From: Sequoia sempervirens
Taxonomy: Eukaryota; Streptophyta; Pinopsida; Cupressales; Cupressaceae
Assembly: GCA_007258455.2 (NCBI GenBank)
Contig: VDFB02252616.1
Coordinates: 124,293,760 to 124,357,759, forward strand
DNA: 64,000 bases
Direction of reading: 5' to 3'
The notes below the pieces were generated by a model. The model had not been told where the DNA came from and ran no database searches. It saw only the letters and a list, made by a program, of their open reading frames with translations. Below are positions 24,132-35,569 of this stretch, piece by piece. The stretch's first letter is position 1; the number at the start of each line of letters is the position of its first letter. The position numbers and the translations under genes were made by a program.

Positions 24132-26934
24132 ATGTTATATAATTTTCACCCTCAGGCTCAATCAGGCAAGGCATCTATGTTGCAGATGTTCATAAGGGCC
24201 AAATGGGATATCTCCATTGAGGGTTATTTCATGCATCTGATGACATTTCATAGGGAATTTAGTTGGGAGGCCTGATTTGTTGGAAATATGCTTCAATAGT
24301 TACAGGCTCAACCTCCATTAGAGTTAGGTCGGTATGACATCTTCATTGTCTAGCCAACTAGCTGTTTTGATACTTTTTGTTTTGAACAGGTCGCTGTGAC
24401 CTAGTTTATGTCTTGCTGAATGAAGCTGCAGAGCCTATCGCTGTGACAGGAAGGGTTTGGTATGACCTCTTATCATGTGGATTTCTATGGCTGATAGGCC
24501 ATTCAATTGTCAGTCGAGGAGACTCTCATCGGAAGAAATAATGTCGGTAAGAGGTCTTACTGACGTGTGGAAGTCTCACTGACTACATTCGTTCGGGGCA
24601 ACATAGAGTCTCGAATAGAAGTCTTAGCGAGAATGGAATATCTCACCGATGGTGTTGATGTCTTTGGCATGGTCTTGATGACTATAGAAGGTCTCCCTAA
24701 CTCTAAAGGCTCTTAGCATAAGCATTAAGTTCTACGAGATGTCTCGGTGAATGAAGGTGGTCTTAGCGATGGAAATGGGAATCGATATAACTGGTGGACT
24801 GTGCCATGATGTCTTCCAAACTTACCATGGTCTTGCTGAAGGAAATAAAGAGCTCAGGCAGAATGAGGAGTTCAGCATGAGTCTCGATGACAAACGCCAG
24901 TCTGGCCAAAAGGAAAAAGTTCAAGGAAACCGTAGTGTGCTAGGCAAAGGGTCTAGCTGACATGGCCATGTCTCGATGAAACGAAGTGAGCTCGGTGAAG
25001 GGTCACGTTTTGGGGAGATGTCTTCCCGACCTAGTCTCTGTCTTGCCGAAACAAAAGGGGGCTCAGTGTAGCATTTTCCTTTCACCATGATGTCTTCCCA
25101 ACCAATGGGAGTCACATCGAAGAAGATCTGCAACTCAACGAGATGAAAAGACCTCGGTGTGAGGTCTAGGTGAAGTCAGGATGTTTCACCGAAGGAAAGC
25201 AGTGTCGCTAAGGAAAAGAGAGTTTAGTGGGAGGTCTCTTCGAGAACGAAAGGTTACACCGACATGTCTGGCACCTTCGGTGTAACACGAGAAGCAAAAG
25301 GAATTCTACAGGACGTCTCGCCGAATAAAGTGGGTCTTCCCAAAACAGATGCCTTCACTAGGGGATAGGGTTTTTGTCATGACGTCTCAGTGATGATATG
25401 ACTCATGCCGATAGGATTCAAAGGACATAATTGCATCGGTGAGACACTTTCAGTGTCTTTCCAAGATGCGATTATTTTCAAAAGAGTTTTGACCGCCTAC
25501 AGAGCCTGTGTGGAATATGCTCAACCAACCAGTAGGAGCCGAGGCGAGCCATGGCAGTCTGATTAGAATGAAGAATGTCAACAAGATGAATGTATCATGT
25601 ATCTATTGTGAGCTCATGGCATTCAAATCATTCAACCGAAGTGGTTCAAACAAGACATGATGCCAGGATAAAAATGAATGTGGTGGTTGCAGAAAGATCA
25701 TAGGGCTTCTCCGGGGATGACTCTTCACCGTCATGGACACACAGGGTTCTGCATTTAATTCATCCAAAAGATCTAAGGGGGATTTTTTCTGAGGACTGAT
25801 AGTTTGTAAGCCTTAAGAGGCTGACACAGTCTGATATATAAGGCAATTTTTCCTTTTTTGTAAGGAGTTCGAACTATGCATTTAGAAGAGCTAGTGGTTT
25901 TCTATCTATCCTTTCTCAGCTAATGTATATTTTGTAACCCAACTGAAATCTAGAATGCAAAACAAAGTTCACCTTGAAAACAAGTACTAATGCTCTTACC
26001 ACTCTCATTTCTATATGTTAGCTTATGTATGTTTCTCTTCAATAGTGTTTTTTTCTAAATCTGTATTCATACCACAAAGCTATGAAGTTTGTTTCTTCCT
26101 TCTTGAGATATGTACGTAGATCAAACCTGTCAAAAGTGATGCATAAGTCTAACGGGATTATGTTAAGTAAGTAAAACAGTTGCAGTTAAGTTTTCTCAGT
26201 GTGTTTGCATCTTGTCTTCATTTCCTGATTTCTTATCAACTTGGTGTATCACCATAGGAATAGTTCAGTATAGTTTCATTTTGCATGCACTTCTTCTCCC
26301 TTTACCTCATAAAGATCATTAGTCTAGGTGATACCCAAAGGAATCTATCCTTCTTCGGAGGTTCATTTGAACTTTAGGTGACCCATAGCCTTGAAATGAT
26401 CCCATGTTTCACCAGAAAGCTTAGTTCTTACAACTTCACATAGGGTGAATTTCTAGGTGACAACAATACCATTGTAGCATGCATTGTTGGTTGTCCTTAT
26501 CAATGAAAATGACCTTTACCTATTGCATTCAATTTCACCAGTACACCCATGAATGAATAATATCAATCCCCTTTGCCTCATGTAGCTCTTGCAAAGGTGT
26601 TGTCCTTGTACTTGTATCAAGACCTTGATTCAACCATTGCTCTTCTTTTGTTGTGTAATAAATACACATAGTCTCCTCATTTTATCTTTATTGGACAGCA
26701 ACCTATCACATATGTGGGTGACCTAACAACTCACCTTCCTATGTGATGTGTGATTGTCCAATAGGGTTATGGTGAGAGGGGCTTGACAACGACTTGAAAT
26801 GCTTCCTCATTATTTAAAAGATGCATAATTGAACTTGATGCATCTATGAAGTCACTTCCTTTATAAACAAATCATGGATCTTCTTAAGAATATTGAAGGA
26901 CATATCAACACAATATGTTGCATCTTTTGAATCT
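24132..26934 (+). repeat. Element A right LTR-like repeat
   Basis: 2.80 kb counterpart of 17401-20169. It has an extra ~35 bp near 24437-24475 (GTGACAGGAAGGGTTTGG) absent from the left copy. Homology to the left copy stops at GAATCT (26934), and the downstream DNA is unrelated to the element interior. Confidence 0.75.
25833..25843 (+). promoter_or_regulatory. TATA-like box in right LTR-like repeat
   Basis: GATATATAAGG, matching 19072 in the left repeat. Confidence 0.35.
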
Positions 26935-27019
26935 GTCCTTTCCTGTCATGTCTTATGTTCCTTTCCTATCTTGTCTTATGTTACTAGTCTTTTATGGTGT
27001 TGGGAAAATGTTAAGGTTG

Positions 27020-28760
27020 GGGTTTTTTCTTTGACTGAATCCCTCTATCTCTCTGACCTCTACTCATAACCCTAAACCATAAACCCTCTACCCTCTACTC
27101 TCTATCTCTCTCAAGTCTCTCCCTCCTACCCCCTCTACCTCTCTTAGGTCTCTATGTATCTCTCACTCACTCCCTCTATGTGTCTCCCCTCTACCCTTAA
27201 ACCCTAAACCCTAAACCCTTAAACTCTAAACCCTTAAACCCTCTACCCTCTACGTTTAACCCTCTACCCCTTATCTCTCTCCCTCCACTCCCTCTTTCTC
27301 TCTCTCAAGTCTCACCCTCCTACCCCTCTTCCTCTCTCGGGGTCTCTCTCTCACTCACTCACTCCTCTCCCTCCTCTGCCCTTAACCCTCTACTCTCTAT
27401 CTCTCTCCCACTCCTTCCTCTCTCTCTCTCACTGAATCCCTATATCTCTCTCCCCTATACCCATAACCCTTAACCCTTAACTATAAAACCTTAAAGCCTC
27501 TACCCTCTACCCTTAACCCTATCTCCCTCTATCTCTCTCCCACTCCCTCCCTCTCTCTCTATCAAGTCTCTCCCTCCTAGCACCAATCTATCTCTTAGGT
27601 CTCTCTCTCTCACTCTTCCTTCTATCTCAGGTCTCTCCCTCTGCCCCCTCTCCCTCTCTTTGGTCTCTCTCTCTCACTCACTTCGGCCCCATCTCTCCTT
27701 CCCCTCTACCCTTAACCCCAAAAGACCCTAAGCCCTTAACCTTGACCATCCTACCCTCTACCATGTCCCCTCCCTCCTGTATCTCTCTTCCACTCCCTCC
27801 CTCTCTCCCTCCATTATCTTCAATATCCTACCCCTCTCCCTCTCTTAGGTCTCTCTCTCTCACTCTCTCCCTCTATCTCTCTCCCTAGACCCTAGGCCAT
27901 GACCCTCTGCCCTCTACCCTTAACTCTCCTTTCCTTTATCTCTCTCTCTCAGGTCTCTCCCTCTAGCACCACTCCTCTCTCGGGTCTCTCTCTCTCTCCT
28001 CCCACTCTCCATCTATCTCAGGTCCTCTCCGTCTCTCTCTCCTCCTCACTCACTCTCTCGGGTCCTATCTCTCTCTCACTCTCTCATCACTCTATCTCAA
28101 GTCTCTCCCTCCTGCCCTTCTCCCTCTCTTAGGTCTTTCTGCCTCACTCCTCCTCTATCTCTCTCCCTCCACCCTAACCTAGGCCAGCAAAGCCATATGC
28201 CCTCTACCCATAGCCCTCCTTCCTCCTATCTCTCTCCCACTCCCTCCCTCTCTCTCTCTCAAAGTTAATGTTCAATATCCTACCCCTCTCCTCTTGGGTC
28301 TCTCTTGCTCACTCCTCCCTCTATCTCTCTCCCCTTGGCCATAACCATCCCTTCCTTTATCTCTCTGTCTCTCTCTCCAGGTCTCTCCTCCTAACACCAC
28401 TCCCTCTCAAGGTCTCTCTCTCACTCCTCACTCTATCTNNNNNNNNNNNNNNNNNNNNNNNNNNNNNNNNNNNNNNNNNNNNNNNNNNNNNNNNNNNNNN
28501 NNNNNNNNNNNNNNNNNNNNNNNNNNNNNNNNNNNNNNATCTCTATCTATTCATCCTTATCTCTTTATCTCTCTACCCCTCTCTATCTCTTTGTCTCCCT
28601 TTCTATTTGTATGTTTGTCATTATCTCCCTCTCTCTTTATATTTTCTTCCCTATATTTATCTTTGTCTCCTTAAGTGTGCAATGGGTACATTGAAGAGTT
28701 CTTAAAGGAGAATTATTATATCTTTAATCAAATGGCATGCTAGCTTGAGCATAACTCCCC
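27020..28760. repeat. CT-rich block with telomere-like CCCTAAA motifs
   Basis: Pyrimidine-rich sequence is interspersed with CCCTAAA and degenerate variants (CCCTTAAA, CCCTCTACC, AACCCT). The clearest group lies at about 27060-27260, with CCCTAAACCCTAAACCC near 27200. The plant telomere repeat is CCCTAAA/TTTAGGG, so these look like degenerate interstitial telomere-like repeats mixed with CT microsatellite. Gap 2 lies inside. Confidence 0.7.
28439..28538. other. Assembly gap 2 (100 N)
   Basis: Exactly 100 N within CT-rich repeat DNA. Confidence 0.95.
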
Positions 28761-28819
28761 ATGGACACATTCCATCCTTGGATTGTTGACATGAAACAAC
28801 CAATCAAAATTTAGTTTCT

Positions 28820-29050
28820 CTCTCTCATATTAATATATAATACTATTATATTAAATATATATTATATTAGTTATATTTTGTAATATATAAAAATATACTT
28901 ATTATTAATTATTAATTATAATAATTTTATACGTATTTAATTATTTTGTTAAAGAATATAATATATAATTATAATAAGTTGAATAATTATATTATTTATT
29001 ATGTAAAATATAGCTAATATATACTTAACTATATTGTAGAATATTAAAAC
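28820..29050. repeat. Nearly pure A/T stretch
   Basis: ATATAT/TTATTA-type sequence over about 220 bp with almost no G or C. No coding content. Confidence 0.7.
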
Positions 29051-29140
29051 CTAGCTAAATGGCACCAAAATTTTGAACTTAATTAACATACTATAAAACC
29101 TAACAAACCAAGGTTGTAGCTCATCAAATTGGAGAAGTGA

Positions 29141-29385
29141 AAGGTCAATGCCAGGCTGAGGAAGAGTTTGGAGTAGTGAAGGTCAAAGCGTCGAGGAAGA
29201 GTTTGGAGTAGTGAAAACAAGGTCAATTCCAACACTAAGGAAGAGTTTGGAGTTAAAACAAGGTCAATACCAAACGAAGAGTTTGGAGGTGTGAAAACAA
29301 GGTCAATATCAATGCCAAGGAAGAGTTTACAAGAGTGAAAAAAAGGTCAATACCAGTGCCAAGGACAAGGTTGAGGGCACTCAGG
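29141..29385. repeat. Minisatellite, ~40-bp unit, about six copies
   Basis: AAGGTCAA recurs at 29141, 29179, 29219, 29260, 29299 and 29343 (spacing 38-44 bp). Each copy is followed by a variant of GCCAAGGAAGAGTTTGGAG. Copies are diverged and the array is short. Confidence 0.75.
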
Positions 29386-29768
29386 GAAAATTGATGACCA
29401 AGGGGAAATGAGTACTGTAAGTTTTGCACCTCCATTCTCTTTAACCTTCAATTTTCATGCCTAGTTTCCAAAGATCTTCTCATACATTGGCACCCCATTC
29501 TTGTAAAATGGTATAAGATAAGACAAAAAAAATAAAATAGCTTAGTCTTTCACATTTTTATTGACCAGCCTCAGGTCTTGGAAAAACTCCCATAATCTAC
29601 CCACATCTTGGTTGAGGTCTAGGATTTCATCACACATAACCTTCATTGCATGATTTTGAAGCAATTGTAGACTTAGCCCAAGTATATTCTAGGCTAAGGT
29701 AGATCTAATGAATGGAAATAGAGGAATACAATTCTTCTTTAATACCTCCACCACAAACATATGCAAGG

Positions 29769-30203
29769 TGTTGGTTGTTTTTACGATAAGTAGGTTGATA
29801 TTCTAATCTACCTATGGAATTTCCAATTCCAATAAAGGATAGCTTGAAGGACCTGGACCAACTAATGAGGATTTGAAAGACCTACACTTTGGGCTCTATA
29901 AGACCCGAGAGGGTGATCCCTTAATGCATTTACAACCTTTGCACCATCATCATAAACAACATTAACAACAACAGATAATCTCATTTAATAGCTCAACATA
30001 ATAGGATAATACCGAATAAAATTGTTTGTTTATCAATAATATCAACTATTTCGAGCATGAGATAACTACAACAACATTTCACAGTATAAGATAGTCATTG
30101 ATTTGCAATTTGTAGCAAGCTCTAAGTAAAGGAAAACAAATACTGAACCATACAAATAAGTACAACTTAGATCGGTGCCATATATCCATTGGAGGAGTCA
30201 TAT
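29769..30203 (+). repeat. Dispersed repeat R1, copy 2, left part
   Basis: Closely similar to 2466-2905. It stops abruptly at 30203 where element B begins, and the remainder of the repeat resumes after the element at 36278. Confidence 0.8.
30199..30203. other. Target-site duplication, left
   Basis: CATAT, identical to 36278-36282 on the other side of element B. Confidence 0.9.
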
Positions 30204-30892
30204 TGATGTAGGAGCATCCAGTGGTGTAAGGGCAATCTTGCATCACCCAAAAGTAGTTAAATTTCAAGTTTCTTAGTTTTTAGATGTTTTTAAATTTTTG
30301 GATACCCTTTTTGTCATAATGAAATTCTTAATTTATGATTTTTATTTTCTATTCTGGGTTGAAAGATATTGCATTTTTAGTTTCCCATATTTGCACTTGA
30401 AAATATTTTGAGTTAGATTTGAGGCACTTAGAGTTCCTAGAATGGCATTGAAACTTGAAAAAATTGGCATAGATAATTTCAAATGCGTTATTGAATTCGA
30501 GATCTTTCCAACGGTTCAAATAGTTTGTGAATCGGAGTCCCGGATCAAAAGTTATGGCCCTGGGAAGTTGGTGCACTTTCTAGAAGATACAATTGTAAAT
30601 GTTCTTTTGAAATTTGAACTTCAAGTTGTAATTTTTTAGTGACAAACCACCTAGACTCAAATTTGAATGTTGTTTTGGCTCCAAACTAAAGAGGAGCTCT
30701 ATTTATGGGTAACTTTTTAGGGACAAACTCGCATATTGCGAAAGGGTGATTATGTAGCTTTCTGTAACTTGCATGTGTTGTAGAACTTGGGGATTTGAGA
30801 TCCTCTGCATGTAAGAAGCTCCATTTTATAAATAATAAAACCATTCTCTTATTTGTGGGTTATTTTCTAAGTCTCGGGCTGTGCCCTCATCA
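30204..30892 (+). repeat. Element B left LTR (689 bp)
   Basis: Starts TGATGTAGG and ends CCTCATCA. Relative to the right LTR it lacks about 19 bp near 30705 (right copy: GGCGGGTTTCTAATTTTT) and carries scattered substitutions. An open frame at 30442-30639 also exists in the right LTR and is not a gene. Confidence 0.92.
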
Positions 30893-30894
30893 AG

Positions 30895-30910
30895 TGGTAT
30901 CATAGCAGGT
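30895..30910 (+). promoter_or_regulatory. Element B primer-binding site
   Basis: TGGTATCATAGCAGG begins 3 bp after the left LTR. It resembles the TGGTATCAGAGC class complementary to the 3' end of plant initiator tRNA-Met, with one mismatch in the first 12 bases. Confidence 0.8.
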
Positions 30911-30989
30911 TTTCTTGAGCATGTGAACATATCACCGATCATGAGGTAGTTCGCACTAGGACCGTGGTTGTGGGTCGAAGTCAAGAAAG

Positions 30990-32200
30990 ATGCCTCCAAG
31001 AGTGATGCCTGGTAGGCGTGGTGGTGCCAGAGTTGGTCGAGGCAGTAGAAATGTTGGTGGAAGAGATGTACTGGTAGCCCTCTAAAGATAGATTGATGCA
31101 TTACAAGAGCAGTTGAGAAGAGGGTTAAACATGAGGGAGGAAAGTGAGGATGAAGGAGAGGAAGAAGGTTCAAAAGTAGAAGAGGAAGAAGAAGCAATTG
31201 ATCAAGACCAAATGCGGCTAATAAGGGCCATTTCGAAGATCAGGAAAAGACCCAGAGCAGAAGTCCCCAGTTATTTCAGAAGTCTGAACCTGAAAGAGTT
31301 GATTGACTGGATCAACGAGCTAGAAAAATATTTTGAGTATGAGGAAATAGAGGACCCAAATCGAGTTAAGTTTGTGAAAATGAAGTTGAAGGGCCATGCC
31401 AATATTTGGTGGAAAGAGGTCTAGTTGGAAAGAAATTGAAGAGCAAAAGGAAATATCAATAGATGGGATTGCATGGTAGAGAAACTAAAGAAGTAGTTCA
31501 TACTAGTGGACTATGAGTTAGATCTGTTGAAGAATTGCAAGGTTTGAAGCAAGGAAGTAGATCTATGAAAGAATATACTAAAGATTTTCACAAGATAATC
31601 ATCAGAACGGGCCACACAGAGGCCAATAAGGAGAAGGTAGCCCAATATCTTAATGGATTATGACCAAGCATTCAGGAGTTAAGCCTAGTTAGAATGACCA
31701 CCATTGAGGATGTATATCAGTTTGCTCTGAAGGTGGAAGAGAAGCTGAACAAAAGATTTGATGGCAAGCAAAAAGGACGAGGAGGTCAAAGTGGAAGGGG
31801 CAGTGGAAGACCTTCAGGAAGCTGAGATGATGGTGAAAAGAAAAGTGAAGATGTGGGTACCAGCTGAAGCCAAAAGAATGATAACTTCTACCACCCTCGT
31901 GATCAAAACAGTGGTGATCAAAGAGGTAGAGGACAAGGGAGATATGGCCAAGGATCTAGAAGAGGTGGTTTCAAAAGAACAAGTTTCCAATCTAGTGAAG
32001 AAGGGCATCGAGCCTGTGAATGTCCACAACACCAAGGAAGGGCAGACAAAATGTCAGAAGGTCATGGAAGGGTCGTGCATGCAAATGAAGAGGCCCAATC
32101 TAAACATTCAAATGATGCTGAAACGAGAGAAGCCCTAGTGATTAGGAGAGCCCTGGTGACTGAGAAAAAGGAACCAAAATAGAGGAAGAATCTGTTTTGT
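30990..32200 (+). pseudogene. Element B gag with zinc-knuckle remnant
   Basis: The ATG at 30990 opens a basic Arg/Gly-rich start (MPPRVMPGRRGGARVGRG). Two stops at about 31083 and 31089 are followed, in the same frame, by a gag core (31113-31424). That core contains DWINELEKYFEYEEI and MKLKGHANIWWKEV, the plant retrotransposon gag pattern. A TAG at 31422 and later shifts break it. Near 32005-32025 a GHRACECPQH-like remnant marks the nucleocapsid zinc knuckle. Gag would package element RNA in cytoplasmic particles. Confidence 0.75.
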
Positions 32201-32600
32201 ACAAGGTGCAAGTGTGAAGGAAAATGTTGTGATGTCATTATTGATGGTGGGAGCACTAATAATCTGGTGTCAGAAGAGATGGTCACAAATTTGAAGCTGA
32301 AGAGGGAAAGGCACCCACATTCGTATCAGATTGCCTGGTTGTAGAAAGACCACAAAGTTATGGTCAATGAGCAGTGCCTAGTAAAGTTCAAGATCGGGAG
32401 CTACCATGATGAGGGACTCTATGATATCATCCCCATGGATGCATATAACATGTTGTTGGGGAGGTCGTGGCAGTTCGATAGGCGAGCTATACATGATGGC
32501 CATGCAAACACTTATTCCTTGACAAAGGATGGGGTTCGTCACAAGTTGAAATGTCTGAAGGATACTGAAAAAAAGGTATGCAGTAGTGCTAGAATTTGTT
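32200..32600 (+). pseudogene. Element B aspartic protease
   Basis: CDVIIDGGSTNNLVSEEMV carries the retropepsin active-site pattern (DGGS, a frequent plant gypsy variant). It is followed by HKVMVNEQCLVKFKIGSY and then MDAYNMLLGRSWQFDR, the conserved end of the domain. A TAG near 32343 separates the halves. The second half is continuous with the RT frame that starts at 32360. Confidence 0.8.
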
Positions 32601-33915
32601 ATGTAGATGGAAGAAATTTTTTAGAAGGTATGAAGTATGAGCATGTGTGTTATGCATTGATTCCTAGAGTGAGTAAGGAGGATAGTGAGAAGGTTCCAAA
32701 AGAAGTTTCTGGGATGTTAAATGAGTTTCAGGATATTGTTTCTGATAATGTACCTGAGGGTTTACCACCAATAAGAAAAATCAGTCATCAGATTGACTTG
32801 ATTCCTGGAGCCAGTTTTCCAAATAAGGTAGCTCATAGAATGACTCTAGCAGAAAATGAGGAGTTGAACAGACAAGTTCAAGAGTTGTTGAGAAAGAGTT
32901 TGATACGAGAGAGTTTGAGTCCATGTGCAGTACCTGCAGTACTAGCACCAAAGAAGGATGGGGAGTGGAGGATGTGTACAGATTCCTGTGCCATAAACAA
33001 GATAACAATCAAGTACAAATTTCCCCTGCCAAGGATGGATGACCTGATGGACTGTTTAAATGGAGCCCAGTACTTCACAAAGATTGATTTGAAGAGTGGA
33101 TATCACCAGATCTGAATTCGAGAGGGAGATGAATGGAAGACTACCTTCAAAACCAAAGAGGGCCTGTACAAGTGGTTAGTCATACCTTTTGGGCTAACCA
33201 ATGCACTGAGCACATTCACACGGCTCATGAACAAGGTACTAAAAGAATTTCTGGGAAGTTTTGTTATTGTGTATTTAGATGGTATTTTGATTTCAGTAAG
33301 ACGTTAGATGAGCATCTGATTCATATTCAGAGAGCCTTTGAGAAGTTAAGAGAAGAGAAACTATTTATTATTCTGAAGAAGTGCAGTTTTGTGAAGAGGG
33401 AGTTAGTGTACTTGGGGTTTGTTGTCTCAGCAAAAGGTCTCAAGATGGACCTAGAGAAGGTGAAGGCTATTCTAGAATGCCCTACCCCAAGAACTGCTAC
33501 TAAGGTGAGATCTTTCCATGGTTTGGCTAGTTTTTATAAAAAGTTCATTAGAAACTTCAGTAGTATTTGTGGACCCCTGACTGAAACAATGAGAGGGGAT
33601 AGAAAAGAATTCAAGTGGAGCACTGGAGCGGCAAAGAGTTTTGAACTATTGAAGCAGAAGGTAATAGGGCAACCTATTCTAGCCCTCCCAGATTTCAACA
33701 AGGTGTTTCAGGTGGATTGTGATGTCAGTGGTTGTGCCTTTGGAGCAGTGCTGAGCCAAGAAGGTAAGCCCATTTCCTATTTCAGTGAAAAGTTAAATGA
33801 TGCCAAAAGAAAGTATTTTGTATATGATCAAGAATTTTATCTAATAGTTCAAACATTAAAGAAATGGAGACATTATTTGTTTCCGAAGGAATTTGTTCTA
33901 TATACTGATCATTAG
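32600..33915 (+). pseudogene. Element B reverse transcriptase and RNase H
   Basis: RT motifs in order are ALIPRVSKEDS, MCTDSCAINKITIKYKFPLP, MDDLMDCLNGAQYFTKIDL and a stop (TGA at 33113, from CGA). [20 protein letters not shown] and then VYLDGILI follow. The catalytic box is normally YxDD, so the second Asp is Gly (codon at 33281). A one-base loss near 33290 shifts the frame. LGFVVSAKGLKMD follows, and then RNase H (FQVDCDVSGCAFGAVLSQ, ISYFSEKL, FVLYTDH). A TAG at 33913 ends the open piece. The enzyme is inactive on two counts. Confidence 0.88.
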
Positions 33916-35510
33916 GCCTTGCAGTACCTAAATAGTCAGGAAAAATTAAGTCAGAGGCATATGAAATAGGTAGAATTTTTGCAGAGTTATACCTTTGTTT
34001 TGAAACATAGAAGTGGGAAGTCAAATAGGGTTGTAGATGCCTTAAGTAGGAGGCATACATTGATGACAAAGATACAAATTAAAGTGGTTGGGTTCAATGA
34101 ACTTAAGACACTGTACATAGAAGATCCTGATTTTGCAGAGGCTTGGAAAGCTTGCAAGGAACTTGTTATAGTGGACAGGACAAGGTGGTTGGATTTCATA
34201 ATCCAGGATGACATGTTATTTAAGGGAAGTCAATTGTGTATCCAGAGGAGTTCAATGAAGGAGAACCTAATAAAGGAGAAGTATAGTGGAGGAATGGTAG
34301 GACATTTTGGTTGGGATAAGACCATTACTATTATCAGTGAGCATTATTATTGACCTCAGTTGTCACTGGATGTGAAGAAGTTTGTACAAAGCTACAGGGT
34401 ATGTCAGATGGCTAAAGGAGTGAGCTAGAGTATAGGCTTATATCAGCCCTTACCTGTACCAGAGAGGTCATGGGAGGATATAAGTATGGAATTCATTCTT
34501 GGTTTTCCAAGGACACAACAAGGGAATGATTTAGTCTTTGTTGTGGTTGATAGGTTTTCGAAGATGGCACATTTCATTCCATGTCAGAAGACCCATGATG
34601 CAGTCCATATTGTTGACTTGTTCTTCAAAGAGGTGGTGAGGCTACATGGTCTGCCAAAGAGTATTGTTTTAGATCGTGACACCAAATTTGTGGGGTACTT
34701 TTGGAGGACCTTGTGGAAGAAGTTGAAGACAGAGTTGAAGTTTAGTTTTGCATACCATCCACAAACAGATGGGTAGACAAAAGTTGTTAACAAGAGTCTA
34801 GGTAACCTACTGAGATGTTTGGTAGGAGATAAACCCAAGGTATGGGACTTGATCTTACCCCAAGCATAATTTTCTTACAACAATTCTGTTAACAGAAGCA
34901 TTGGTAAATCACCATTCCAGATTGTGTATGGAGGTAGCCCTAGAATAGCTCCAAAATTGAAGATGGACCAAGAAAAGAAAATAAGTGTTGAAGTCAAATA
35001 TTTTGCAGAACACATCAAGGATATACATGAGAAGGTAAGAGAACATATTAATAAGATGAATATGCAGTATAAGGCTAAGGAAGATCGGAAGAGGAGGTAT
35101 AAGGAGTTTCAGATTGGTGATGAAGTGATGGACCACTTGAGGAAAGAAAGGTTTCTAGTGGGAACATATAACAAATTAAAGATGATGAAGTTCGGTCCCT
35201 ATAAAATTTTGAAGAGGCATGAATCAAGGAATGCATATGAGGTAGAGTTGCTGGATGGATTCAACATTTCCTCTGTGTTCAACATTTCAGATTTGACAGA
35301 GTATCATGAAGGTGGCGCAGAGGAAGCACCAATGATGGAACAGTGTGGGATTCCAGCACCTGCTTCAGAAAAGGAGGAGATTGAAGAAATCCTGGATAGT
35401 CATGTGGGAAGGAGTACCAAGAAGAAGCAGTATGAAGAATATCTGGTGAAATGGAAAAGAAGGCCTGCTGAAGATTCATCCTAGTTGCCTAAGGTAGAGG
35501 TCGACTATTT
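33916..35510 (+). pseudogene. Element B integrase and chromodomain
   Basis: After ALQYLNSQ and SGKSNRVVDALSRR comes the HH-CC entry (VGHFGWDKT). The core follows: [13 protein letters not shown], where the first catalytic Asp is Glu, then [12 protein letters not shown] with the second Asp present, and YHPQTDG followed by a stop and TKVVNKSL, where the catalytic Glu is Lys. The C-terminus has GDEVMDHLRKERF, FGPYKILKRH and NISDLTEYHEG. A chromodomain (KKKQYEEYLVKWKRRP, Trp lost to TAG at 35482) ends it. Chromodomains steer integration to modified chromatin. Confidence 0.88.
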
Positions 35511-35569
35511 GGGTTTTCCTCCACCATCTGAGACGTGACGGGGTCATTTCTCAAATTACCCTGGGTGTC

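Larger units (their letters stand above)
17401..26934 (+). mobile_element. Element A: Ty3/gypsy (Tat-like) retroelement with ~2.8 kb LTR-like repeats
   Basis: Two direct repeats (17401-20169 and 24132-26934) flank a 4 kb interior. On the plus strand the interior encodes an RNase H-like domain, RT, gypsy RNase H and integrase. The integrase wording (GGHFSPRTTAWKIMRA and WGIDFIG) and the RT entry (GFDPHITQHTIEL) resemble the plant Tat/Ogre group. No gag, zinc knuckle or aspartic protease was seen. No primer-binding site is evident after the left repeat, and the repeats lack clear TG...CA ends and a target-site duplication. The coding region has many stops and frameshifts. It is a dead copy, possibly internally deleted. 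Confidence 0.75.

Noticed and set aside
30442..30639. 65-codon open frame, also present at 35751-36020
   Set aside because: It lies wholly within the LTRs of element B and is duplicated only because the LTRs are.
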